A stretch of DNA of 16,351 nt from an uncultured Allobaculum sp. (GTDB taxonomy: Bacteria > Bacillota_I > Bacilli_A > Erysipelotrichales > Erysipelotrichaceae): contig CAOKFJ010000009.1 in assembly GCA_948467695.1 (NCBI GenBank), forward strand, positions 1-16,351, in the 5' to 3' direction. The notes under the pieces were generated by a model. It searched no databases and was not told the origin of the DNA. It was given only the letters and a program-made list of their open reading frames with translations. Positions within the stretch are counted from its first letter, which is position 1; every line of letters starts with the position of its first letter. The position numbers and the translations under genes are program-made. Of the stretch, positions 1-6,779 are shown in pieces.

Positions 1-40
1 CCAAAACTGGAAACGGGTCCGTTGTTAGTACCTGTTTTGG
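1..40 (-). terminator. Inverted repeat downstream of the ispE operon, possible terminator
   Basis: The arms CCAAAAC (1-7) and GTTTTGG (34-40) are complementary, and a second small hairpin, AACGG/CCGTT (12-16 and 19-23), lies inside them. It sits 13 bases past the stop codon of the last minus-strand gene, where a terminator would be expected. The run of T that would confirm it on the minus strand would lie left of base 1 and cannot be seen. It could equally belong to the leader of another gene. Confidence 0.3.
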
Positions 41-52
41 GGAATTTATCGT

Positions 53-259
53 TTAGAGATATCCGCCCGAGAGGGAGAATATGGCGGAAGTCGCCATCCA
101 GGCGATGGAAAGAGAAAGCAGAAAGAGAAGCAGGTAGATTTTCTGTGTGCTGTTCTTGCGCGTGAAGCGCGAAAAGTCGATGCATGACAGCGCATAGAAC
201 GAGCAGCAAAACATCACAATCAGCACGACCGCATACAAAATCTGGCTTTGCGGAATCAT
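53..259 (-). CDS. DUF1146 (YwzB-type) small membrane protein
   Basis: A 68-residue protein with two hydrophobic segments (about residues 8-28 and 41-62) joined by a short basic loop containing SRFTRKNS. Length, two-helix layout and the loop match the DUF1146 family of Bacillota, whose function is unknown. The family match is from memory of the pattern, not a search. The start codon overlaps the ispE stop by 4 bases (ATGA), so translation is probably coupled. A weak AAAGG lies about 11 bases upstream of the ATG. It is the last gene of the minus-strand set. In Bacillus subtilis the gene after ispE is purR; here this one takes that place. Confidence 0.8.
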   Translation of the reverse strand: MIPQSQILYAVVLIVMFCCSFYALSCIDFSRFTRKNSTQKIYLLLFLLSLSIAWMATSAIFSLSGGYL

Positions 260-1071
260 CCGATATAGCCTTTCCAGACAAACGGATATTTTTCGCTGAG
301 CTCTTCTACCGCTTCATCGACGCTGAATCCCATCAGAACAGATCCGGAACCGGTCATCATGACGCGCACAAGACCAGCGTCGCGCATGTCTTCGCGCAGT
401 TCCACCAGTTCGTCCATCAGTTCGTATGCCTGAGCTTCAAAAGCATTGCTCATGGTCTGGTAAAGCAGACCGATATCTTTTTTGCGCACCGCATCCTCCA
501 CGATATCGATATCGAGGGGGGCGGATTTTGTTTCTTCAAAACGCGCAAAGGCTTCTTTGGTCGAAATGCCTTTAACGCCCTGGGCGAGCACCACAGGGAT
601 TTTCCAGTCGATGTTGAGATCCTGCACGATTTCGCCTGCGCCTTTGACACGGGTAAAGCCGCCGTGCAGGCAGCAGGGCACATCGGCGCCGATCTGAAAG
701 CCGATCGCGTCGAGCTCTTCTGTGCCAAGACCAAGGGATTCTATTTCATTGAGCGCTTTAAGCAGCGCAGCAGCATCGGCGGATCCTCCGCCAAGGCCTG
801 CCTGATCGGGAATGTGCTTGATCAGATGGATGGCGTAGTGTCCTTTCAGTCCGCCCTGCTCGCGCATGAGCGTTACGGCTTTGTGCAGGGTGCTGTTTGC
901 GGGAAGGCGGAAGGTGTCGCAGGTGATGGAATCTTCTGCGGCAGGGGTGATTTCGAGTTCGTCGTACAGTTCGGCAGGCGCGTTGACCATGTCCATTTCA
1001 TGGTAGCCATCGTCGCGTGTGCCGAGAATATCGAGGGCGAGATTAACTTTCGCAAATGCTTTCGTGTTCAT
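256..1071 (-). CDS. ispE: 4-diphosphocytidyl-2-C-methyl-D-erythritol kinase
   Basis: IspE phosphorylates the 2-hydroxyl of CDP-methylerythritol with ATP in the non-mevalonate (MEP) isoprenoid pathway in the cytoplasm. The 271-residue protein is a GHMP kinase of usual length: substrate-binding AKVNL (7-11) and DGYHE (21-25), the glycine-rich ATP loop with AGLGGGSADA (91-100), GADVPC (128-133) with the catalytic Asp130, and the C-terminal MTGSGS loop (239-244). The ATG at 1069-1071 is chosen because AAGGTG lies 4 bases before it and AKVNL falls at the normal distance from the N-terminus. The gene starts inside the last 29 bases of rsmA and overlaps the next gene by 4 bases, so it is probably translationally coupled to both. 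No defects seen. Confidence 0.97.
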   Translation of the reverse strand: MNTKAFAKVNLALDILGTRDDGYHEMDMVNAPAELYDELEITPAAEDSITCDTFRLPANSTLHKAVTLMREQGGLKGHYAIHLIKHIPDQAGLGGGSADAAALLKALNEIESLGLGTEELDAIGFQIGADVPCCLHGGFTRVKGAGEIVQDLNIDWKIPVVLAQGVKGISTKEAFARFEETKSAPLDIDIVEDAVRKKDIGLLYQTMSNAFEAQAYELMDELVELREDMRDAGLVRVMMTGSGSVLMGFSVDEAVEELSEKYPFVWKGYIG

Positions 1072-1915
1072 AGTTCACCTTGTAGAGTTTGATAAAATCG
1101 TCGACGCCAAGCTGCTGGGCGCGTGTTGCCGGATCGATGCCCGCGTTTTCAAGCAGGGCAAGCGCTTTGGCTTTGTCGCCGGTCCATGCCTGCAGGTTGT
1201 TGAGCAGGGTTTTGCGGCGCTGCACGAAGCAGGCTTTGACCATCGAGATAAAGTGTTCCTCGTTTTTGACGGGGTGTTCGTTTTTGAATGTAAACTGCAG
1301 AACCGCGCTGCCTACATTGGGCGAGGGCCAGAAGACGTTGCGGTTGACGTCCATTACGCGGCGGATGTTGCAGCGGTACTGGGTAATGACGGACAGCGCG
1401 TTGTATTCCTTCGAAGAGGAAGGCGCCGCAAAGCGGTCCGCCACTTCTTTCTGCATCATGACTGTAATCGATTCGATCGGCTGTCTGGCTTCAAACAGCT
1501 TGAACAGAATCGGGGTCGTTACATAGTAGGGCAGGTTGGAGGCAAAGCGCACGGGTGTGCCTGCTTTGGCATAGGGTTCAAGCATGGCGTTGACATCGAC
1601 ATCGAGAAAGTCGGTGAGAATGACTTCAAGGTTGTCGGCGCCGATTTCTTCGCGAAGCACTTCGGGAAAGCGGGGGTCGATTTCATAGGCGACAACTTTC
1701 TCGTTGTATTCGCACAGATACTGCGTAAGCGCGCCGATGCCCGGACCGATTTCGATCATGACGCCTTTTCCGTCCGCGCTTGCCGCGCGGGCGATTTTTT
1801 CAACGACGCCGGGTTCGACGATGAAGTTCTGGCCGAAACTTTTCTTCGTCTGCGCGTTCCATTTTTCCTGAATTTCGCGGGTGCGGCTTTTGGTCGCGAT
1901 AGGACGATCGATCAT
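1043..1915 (-). CDS. rsmA: 16S rRNA (adenine1518-N6/adenine1519-N6)-dimethyltransferase
   Basis: RsmA (KsgA) uses S-adenosylmethionine to dimethylate two neighbouring adenines near the 3' end of 16S rRNA, a late check in 30S assembly. The 290-residue protein has the expected order: FGQNF (27-31), SAM-binding motif I EIGPGIGALT (55-64), the acidic end of the second strand in YEID (77-80), and the catalytic NLPYYVTTPI (127-136), followed by the C-terminal helical domain. The start overlaps the rnmV stop by 4 bases, so the two are coupled. The 3' end runs 29 bases into ispE. Pairing with rnmV joins two rRNA maturation steps in one transcript, a common Bacillota order. The intervening veg-type genes of Bacillus are absent here. 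Confidence 0.97.
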   Translation of the reverse strand: MIDRPIATKSRTREIQEKWNAQTKKSFGQNFIVEPGVVEKIARAASADGKGVMIEIGPGIGALTQYLCEYNEKVVAYEIDPRFPEVLREEIGADNLEVILTDFLDVDVNAMLEPYAKAGTPVRFASNLPYYVTTPILFKLFEARQPIESITVMMQKEVADRFAAPSSSKEYNALSVITQYRCNIRRVMDVNRNVFWPSPNVGSAVLQFTFKNEHPVKNEEHFISMVKACFVQRRKTLLNNLQAWTGDKAKALALLENAGIDPATRAQQLGVDDFIKLYKVNYEHESICES

Positions 1916-2424
1916 AGAACCTCCTTAATATCCTGGGCGTTGATGCCCATGGCGTTCAGTCGTTTAAAGCATGTTTTGGCATTGCATGGTCCGATATGGA
2001 ACGCGTCGCATACCGCAAAGCGGCGCGCGGCGTTTCCTGTCAGGCCAAGGTCGAGAAATTCGCTCCATTCAAGAGTATGAAGAGCTTCTTCATAAGTAAT
2101 GAGATGCGAGAGGCTTTCTTCGAGATCCTCTTTGGCGGCGTGTTCCACGCCGACTTTTTTATCGGTTTTCGCTTTGTTTTTATCGATGTAAGCGTGTTTT
2201 ACGCCGGGGATTTTGCGGGCGACGATGCTGCGGATGTGCTCGCCCGAGCGGTCGGGATCGGTGAACACAATCACGCCGCGGCTTTTCTGCGCCGCCGCGA
2301 TGCGCTCTAAAATCGGACCGGTGACATGGCTGCCATGGGTCTCGATGGTATCGCAGTCGAAAAAGGTTTTCAGGCGGGCGGTATCGCTTCTGCCCTCCAC
2401 CACAATGACTTCATGAATGTGCAT
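1912..2424 (-). CDS. rnmV: Ribonuclease M5 (5S rRNA maturation)
   Basis: RNase M5 cuts the 5S rRNA precursor to its mature ends on the ribosome. The 170-residue protein begins with a Toprim domain: VVEGRSD with metal-binding Glu10, and FTDPDRSGEHIR with Asp56 and Asp58. The family-typical stretch with KVGVEHA and the acidic helix EDLEESL follows, then a C-terminal domain with the LGLTGNAARR segment. The length is near the family norm. The ATG at 2422-2424 is the only reasonable start; AAGGAG lies about 11 bases upstream, slightly long spacing. It lies 106 bases after yitT with no terminator between, so it is probably read through from the yitT promoter, and it overlaps rsmA by 4 bases. Confidence 0.95.
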   Translation of the reverse strand: MHIHEVIVVEGRSDTARLKTFFDCDTIETHGSHVTGPILERIAAAQKSRGVIVFTDPDRSGEHIRSIVARKIPGVKHAYIDKNKAKTDKKVGVEHAAKEDLEESLSHLITYEEALHTLEWSEFLDLGLTGNAARRFAVCDAFHIGPCNAKTCFKRLNAMGINAQDIKEVL

Positions 2425-2499
2425 CCTGTATGTTTCTCCTTCAGGTATGAAGTGCGGATCTGTTCAGTGTTTGGATATCCGCTTGTATTCTGTATTCCT

Positions 2500-2521
2500 G
2501 GTTTGTACTTGGTTTGTACTT
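2500..2521. repeat. Perfect 11-base tandem duplication
   Basis: GGTTTGTACTT occurs twice without a gap in the space between yitT and rnmV. It is one of several short tandem duplications in the non-coding gaps of this window. Confidence 0.85.
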
Positions 2522-2530
2522 GATATGGAC

Positions 2531-3499
2531 TTACTTATCCTCGCCATTGGAAGCAGAGGCAGCGCTGCTGTCCTTGCGGTGCCAGGGCAGAGGGGATTTT
2601 GTTTTGGACGCCGCTTTTTCATCAAGAACAGCAGCGGTGCGTGCAGCGTAGGTAAAGCCTTCGCCGCGCACTTCGTGAACGGTGTTGGCAATGACAAAAG
2701 CGTGGGGATCGATTGCGGAAATCGCATTGAGAATTCCGCCGTATTCGCGGGTGTTGATGCAGCACATCAGAACGGGACGGGGTTCATTGGACCAGGCGCC
2801 CTGTCCTTCAAGAACGGTGACGCCTCGTTCGAACTGATGAAGCAGGCACTGCTGGATCTCGGGCCATTTGTCCGAAATGATCATGATGTTCTGCGCGCTT
2901 TCACCGCCGAATGTGGATACCCAGTGGATCGCGAACGAAGACGCCATGACGGCGACAAGACCGACAAGAATGGTGTTGAGACCGAAAATCCACAGTCCGC
3001 AAAGGATCGTGACGGTATCGACGAGCATGACGCACTGGTTGGTGGGCATGGACAGGTATTTGTGCATAATCAGAGCGGGAATATCCATACCGCCGGTGCT
3101 CGCGTTGACACGGAAAACCAGACCGAGTCCGCAGCCGACAAGAAGACCGGCGTAGAGTGCGGAAAGAATCGGGTCGATGTGCGAGAAAGGTGTCGTGTCA
3201 AGAAGGCTTAAAACCGAGACGAAGAACGGATAGATAAAGGTCGAAAGCAATGAACTGAGGGCGAATTTCTTGCCCAGACAGATCGCGCCGACCACGAAGA
3301 GCGAAATGTTGACGATCGCGATCAGCACAACGCGGCTGAGCGGAATGAAGGTGCTCAAAATAATCGAGACGGTCGTTACCCCGCCGCTGAGAATATCGCG
3401 CGGGAGAATAAAAAAGACGGTGGCAAACGCCACAAGCAGGTTGCCGGCGGCAATCATCGCAATGTGTTTAAAATTAAAGAGTTCTTTTACGTTATTCAT
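2531..3499 (-). CDS. YitT family membrane protein (DUF161 plus DUF2179)
   Basis: A 322-residue integral membrane protein. Residues about 10-195 hold five or six hydrophobic segments with the family's GGMD motif (136-139). Residues about 200-283 form a soluble domain of DUF2179 type ending in a HEVRGEGF stretch. The last 30 or so residues are a polar, Lys/Ser-rich tail that is longer than I expect for the family. The biochemical role is unknown; a transporter-like or signalling role is only a guess. The start is supported by GGGAGGT 7 bases upstream of ATG. It is the first gene of the minus-strand set, with the promoter immediately before it. Confidence 0.92.
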   Translation of the reverse strand: MNNVKELFNFKHIAMIAAGNLLVAFATVFFILPRDILSGGVTTVSIILSTFIPLSRVVLIAIVNISLFVVGAICLGKKFALSSLLSTFIYPFFVSVLSLLDTTPFSHIDPILSALYAGLLVGCGLGLVFRVNASTGGMDIPALIMHKYLSMPTNQCVMLVDTVTILCGLWIFGLNTILVGLVAVMASSFAIHWVSTFGGESAQNIMIISDKWPEIQQCLLHQFERGVTVLEGQGAWSNEPRPVLMCCINTREYGGILNAISAIDPHAFVIANTVHEVRGEGFTYAARTAAVLDEKAASKTKSPLPWHRKDSSAASASNGEDK

Positions 3500-3516
3500 A
3501 ATCTGTACCTCCCATG

Positions 3517-3525
3517 ATTATAGCA
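3517..3525 (-). promoter_or_regulatory. Extended -10 promoter for yitT and the downstream genes
   Basis: On the minus strand TGCTATAAT is a perfect extended -10 (TGnTATAAT). No good -35 is seen 17 bases upstream (CAATTC-like), as is common when the extended -10 is strong. The start point would fall 6-7 bases downstream, leaving a leader of only about 12 bases with the ribosome binding site GGGAGGT at its very 5' end. Confidence 0.7.
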
Positions 3526-3654
3526 TGCCAAACCGGCTGGAATTGTTTGCGGTATGCGCATGGACAAAGCGGCGCATCGGACGCCGTGCATGGTGCGCGT
3601 AAAGAATTATACTTGTTAAACTGCTTTTTCGATGCGCAATTATCGTGCATAATG

Positions 3655-3698
3655 AAAAAGGAAAACGCCTGAATTATCTTATTTCGCTTTGCCAGGCG
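3655..3698 (-). terminator. Possible minus-strand terminator hairpin
   Basis: Read on the minus strand, CGCCTG pairs with CAGGCG (3693-3698 with 3666-3671) across a 21-base loop. The stem is followed directly by TTTTCC and TTTTT. The T-rich tail argues for termination of a minus-strand transcript, but no gene is seen upstream on that strand. A short non-coding RNA from about 3820 down to 3655 is one explanation. Confidence 0.4.
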
Positions 3699-3713
3699 AA
3701 CAGATCGGCGAGT

Positions 3714-3745
3714 GGATAAGTCAGAGCGAAAGCTTTGACTTATCC
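3714..3745. ncRNA. Strong 14-bp stem closed by a GAAA tetraloop (possible structured RNA)
   Basis: On the plus strand the arms GGATAAGTCAGAGC and GCTTTGACTTATCC pair along all 14 positions (13 Watson-Crick, one G-U) around the loop GAAA, a GNRA tetraloop. As RNA this would be very stable on the plus strand. On the minus strand the G-U becomes an A-C mismatch and the loop is TTTC, so the plus strand is the better RNA reading. No T-run follows immediately. The flanking bases GGCG (3707-3710) and CGCC could add a lower stem. I do not recognise the RNA family. Confidence 0.45.
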
Positions 3746-3783
3746 GGGATATCCGCCGCCAAAAATAAGAATCGCGCAGCGGG

Positions 3784-3815
3784 CTTCGCTTTTTTACCGG
3801 CGTGAAAAAGCGAAG
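3784..3815. repeat. Perfect 11-bp inverted repeat
   Basis: CTTCGCTTTTT (3784-3794) and AAAAAGCGAAG (3805-3815) form a perfect stem with a 10-base loop. A short AGCG/CGCT hairpin (around 3778-3790) directly followed by six T overlaps the left arm, so this could also be a weak plus-strand terminator at about 3795 for whatever RNA carries the preceding hairpin. Confidence 0.6.
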
Positions 3816-4266
3816 TAGAAGAGACGGCTCAAATGCGCCGCTCTGGGTTTGCGAGTCTACAATAAAAGCATGCGAAAATGCCTTAAAGATCGCCCTTTGG
3901 CAGATATGCGTCTCTATGATCCTGCATAGGCTTGAATCGAGATGGCGATGCGCGCAGTCTCTATTCTCTGTTTACCTTGCGCGTACATTTAGAGCAAGCA
4001 ATATGCCGAAATGAGACACATGGCAGAATACTTATCGCATCGATGGAAACGGTATTCGAACCAGCATGACGTTTGTGCATATAAACAGATGCGCAAAGCG
4101 GCTCGGCGCACAGCCGCCAAAGCCGTAATGCGCACGCGCAAAAGCGCGCATAGAAGCATTGCGTCTGGCAGCCATATGACAGGACAGGCAGTCGGCGGCC
4201 TATGGCGCATGCGCGACGTATGGCTTGATGCCTCAATGCCTATGCCCCAGACAAACCACACAACGT

Positions 4267-4295
4267 TTGACCACTCTATACACTCTATATACAAG
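4267..4295 (+). promoter_or_regulatory. Probable promoter for addB-addA
   Basis: TTGACC (4267-4272) is followed after 17 bases by TACAAG (4290-4295), a moderate sigma-A match. TATATA at 4286-4291 is an alternative -10 with poor spacing. The spacer consists almost entirely of a duplicated 9-mer. The leader to the addB ATG would be about 10 bases. Confidence 0.4.
4272..4289. repeat. Perfect 9-base tandem duplication in the addB promoter spacer
   Basis: CACTCTATA occurs twice in a row. Gain or loss of one unit would change the -35/-10 spacing of the predicted addBA promoter by 9 bases. Confidence 0.85.
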
Positions 4296-4311
4296 GAAAG
4301 AGGTGACGGCT

Positions 4312-6759
4312 ATGGAGATGAATCGAAACATCACCCTGATTGCGCCTTCGGCGCTTCATCTGGAGCTGTACCAGAAAATTATTGAACAGCGCGGAAGCTG
4401 TCTGAACATCACCGTGCTCGGACTCGACGCCTATCTGGCGCGCAAACTGTCCAAACCGCGCACGCCGCTGATCGCGCTGCTTTACCAGTACTCGAGAGCA
4501 CTCGAGACGCTAAGCAAAGACAATCTGTTCTACACATCCAGAAACGACTACGACTTTCTCAAAGACTGCGAAGACTTCATGACACTCGTTCAGATGTACG
4601 ACCTGCATGATTTTCCCGCAAACACAAAACGCGAGCGGGATCTGCTTGAAATCATCGAACGGCTGATGCCCATTGAACTGTGGGTCAAGGAAGCCAGAAC
4701 GCTGCCGTTCGATGATGCCGGCGATGTGTATATTCTGCAGACCGAACGCGGGGCGAAAGACCGCTTCTGGATCGATCTTCTTGTGAAAAAAGGCGCGCAT
4801 ATCGTCGAGATGAAACGCCATAAACGCTTCTACTACTGGGCATGCTCCAATGCGCGCAAGGAAATGGAAGCGTGCGCCGACGCGATTGTCTCCAACCAGC
4901 TCGATGCGTCCAGCGTGCTGATCGCGCTCGCTGATCCGAGTCAGAAATATGTCCTGGCGCAGGCGCTTGAATCGCGCGGCGTGCCGTACACCTTCTCGAG
5001 CAGCGACAGTTCCAGACGCATTGTCGAACAGTGGAAATGCGCGCTGACGTACTTGATGAAACGCGATGACGACAGTCTGATGGACATGCTTGAAACGCTG
5101 TTTCCTGTGAGCAGCTATGATCTTCGCCGCTATATCCGTCTGTTTGGCAGCGAAAGCGGCTCGATTCAGGATGTGCCCTATCGGGAAAACTCGCTTTTGA
5201 GCGAAGAGACATTCGAATCGCTCAAAAGTCTGCAGATCGGCATCATGCAGTGGAAAGCGCTGCTGGAGTCGATGAAAGACTGGACGCTTGATTCGATCGA
5301 CCAGATCGCCCGCCTGATTATGGACCAGACACCCAATCCCACGGATGATGATCTCAATGCGTTCGAGGGCGTGATGAACCGCATCGCCGATGTGCGCGCC
5401 GAGCTTCGCACGCCCGCAGATCTTGAACTGCTCATCTGCTCGCTCGACAGCCTTCGACCCTCGCAGGCGCTCTCCAGTCTGAAAGGCGCGCTGATCGCCG
5501 GACGCGAACAGATCTGCGGACTGTACGACAACGTCTTTTACATCGGCGCCGATGCCAATCATTTCCCCGGATCGCAGGCGTTTAGCGGCATTTTCGATGA
5601 AGCGTACATGGAACAACTGCACTTCAAATCGCTCGATGAGCGAAACAAAGAAAGCTTCGACCAGCTCCAGGCGGTGTTCAACGAACCCGAAAGCCTGTTT
5701 ATTCTCACGCCCCAGTCCGACTATCTGGGCAAAAGCATCGAAAGCAGTCATGAACTCAATACATGGCTTGGCATGCTTCCAAAGTTCAAGCCTGTCGGCG
5801 AACCGTCCGCCAACCCCAGACCGTCCTTTACGATTGAGGGCGTAAAAAGCGCGAACCTTTTCCCGGAAGAAAACGGCGTGCTGCAGGCTAGACCGCGCTC
5901 GCTGCACACGTTTGAAGAATGCCCGCTCAAAAACCTGCTTCAGTATGGGCTGTGTCTGCGCAAACCGGCCAAAGCCGGCGAGATTTTCAAAGTGCGCGGC
6001 GATATCGTCGAGCGTCTGATGCGGGATGGCTGGAACAAATATCATCTTTCCTACGAGCAGCTCGACAATGCGCAGATCGCTGCGCTTGTCGCGGACGACT
6101 TCGCCTTTGCGCGCTCGCTTTTCGCGGCGCAAAGCGAAGAGCTCGACGCGCTGCAGTCGCTGACAACCGAGCGCATGATCCGCGTGTTTGAACGCCTCCG
6201 TCCCATTCGCCATGAACTGCACCTCGATCTGGTCAGCAGCGATTATCGTGTGCAGATCGAAAAAGATTTCGACGGTATTCCGATGAATATCGAGGGCTCG
6301 ATTGCGCTGTCGTCTTCGAAAAAGGCGGTGTTCAATCTCGTCGATCCCGCAAGCGAAGGCTTCATTTCCTCCGAGCTGCCAAGAGCCACGCTCGATTTAA
6401 GTCTGCAGCCCAAAGCCGCAAGCCGCCCGGCGTTCTCGCTTCGCTACGGATCAGGCGCGGCGCAGGCGACCGCGATGCCTGTCAGTCAGGAAGAAGCGGC
6501 GTATAAAGGCATGGAGGAGTTTTACAAATCCAGCCTGAGCGCGCAGAACTTTGACGGCCCGGGCGAAAGCGCCCTGCAGGCGACGCTCGCCAAAAAAGTG
6601 CCGACGTACGAAGCGCGCGAAAGCAAGATGAGCGCGCAGGCCGAAGGCCTTGCCGACAGCCTGAACAAAAACAATTTCAAACCGCTTCATAAACCCGATG
6701 CCTGCTCGCACTGCAGCTATCGCGCAATCTGCCGCAACGCGGCGATTGAAAAAGGATAG
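4312..6759 (+). CDS. addB: AddB-type subunit of the ATP-dependent helicase/nuclease, reduced form
   Basis: AddB is the partner of AddA in the complex that processes double-strand DNA ends for recombination. This protein has 815 residues, against roughly 1,150 in Bacillus. It opens with a segment resembling the helicase motif Ia region (ITLIAPS...) and has no P-loop before it. A middle stretch with NVFYIGADANHFPGS (about residues 405-420) fits the helicase-like core. The four iron-sulfur cysteines are present: Cys537 in EECPL, and Cys798, Cys801, Cys807 in CSHCSYRAIC. The nuclease residues are not: where GRIDR-type and DYK-type motifs should be there are EGSIAL (661-666) and VDPAS (677-681), and the later QxxxY element is missing. 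ATG 4312 is chosen for AGAGGTGA about 5 bases upstream; extension to 4225 adds an unlikely leader and crosses the promoter. addA follows after 20 bases. Confidence 0.9.
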   Translation: MEMNRNITLIAPSALHLELYQKIIEQRGSCLNITVLGLDAYLARKLSKPRTPLIALLYQYSRALETLSKDNLFYTSRNDYDFLKDCEDFMTLVQMYDLHDFPANTKRERDLLEIIERLMPIELWVKEARTLPFDDAGDVYILQTERGAKDRFWIDLLVKKGAHIVEMKRHKRFYYWACSNARKEMEACADAIVSNQLDASSVLIALADPSQKYVLAQALESRGVPYTFSSSDSSRRIVEQWKCALTYLMKRDDDSLMDMLETLFPVSSYDLRRYIRLFGSESGSIQDVPYRENSLLSEETFESLKSLQIGIMQWKALLESMKDWTLDSIDQIARLIMDQTPNPTDDDLNAFEGVMNRIADVRAELRTPADLELLICSLDSLRPSQALSSLKGALIAGREQICGLYDNVFYIGADANHFPGSQAFSGIFDEAYMEQLHFKSLDERNKESFDQLQAVFNEPESLFILTPQSDYLGKSIESSHELNTWLGMLPKFKPVGEPSANPRPSFTIEGVKSANLFPEENGVLQARPRSLHTFEECPLKNLLQYGLCLRKPAKAGEIFKVRGDIVERLMRDGWNKYHLSYEQLDNAQIAALVADDFAFARSLFAAQSEELDALQSLTTERMIRVFERLRPIRHELHLDLVSSDYRVQIEKDFDGIPMNIEGSIALSSSKKAVFNLVDPASEGFISSELPRATLDLSLQPKAASRPAFSLRYGSGAAQATAMPVSQEEAAYKGMEEFYKSSLSAQNFDGPGESALQATLAKKVPTYEARESKMSAQAEGLADSLNKNNFKPLHKPDACSHCSYRAICRNAAIEKG

Positions 6760-6779
6760 AAAGGAGAAGAGAAAAATCT

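Larger units (their letters stand above)
3526..4266. other. Long intergenic stretch without a credible gene
   Basis: About 740 bases lie between the divergent yitT promoter and the addB promoter. Open frames here have atypical composition, no ribosome binding sites and no recognisable motif, so I call none of them. The left half holds three inverted repeats (listed separately). The whole stretch is rich in ATGCGC/GCGCAT: I count about nine by eye, against about four in the 2.4 kb of addB. Confidence 0.7.

Noticed and set aside
184-1092. 302-codon plus-strand open frame
   Set aside because: It lies opposite ispE, which has every GHMP kinase motif; the product has no recognisable domain and no ribosome binding site.
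3802-4385. Short frames on both strands upstream of addB (70, 91, 101 and 124 codons)
   Set aside because: They overlap each other in conflicting frames, lack ribosome binding sites and have unlikely composition; one crosses the addB promoter and start.
4510-6222. 570-codon minus-strand open frame inside addB
   Set aside because: A shadow of GC-rich codons in addB; the product is Phe/His/Arg rich with no motif. Similar shadows lie in addA (for example 8733-10211) and the permease gene (11409-12794).
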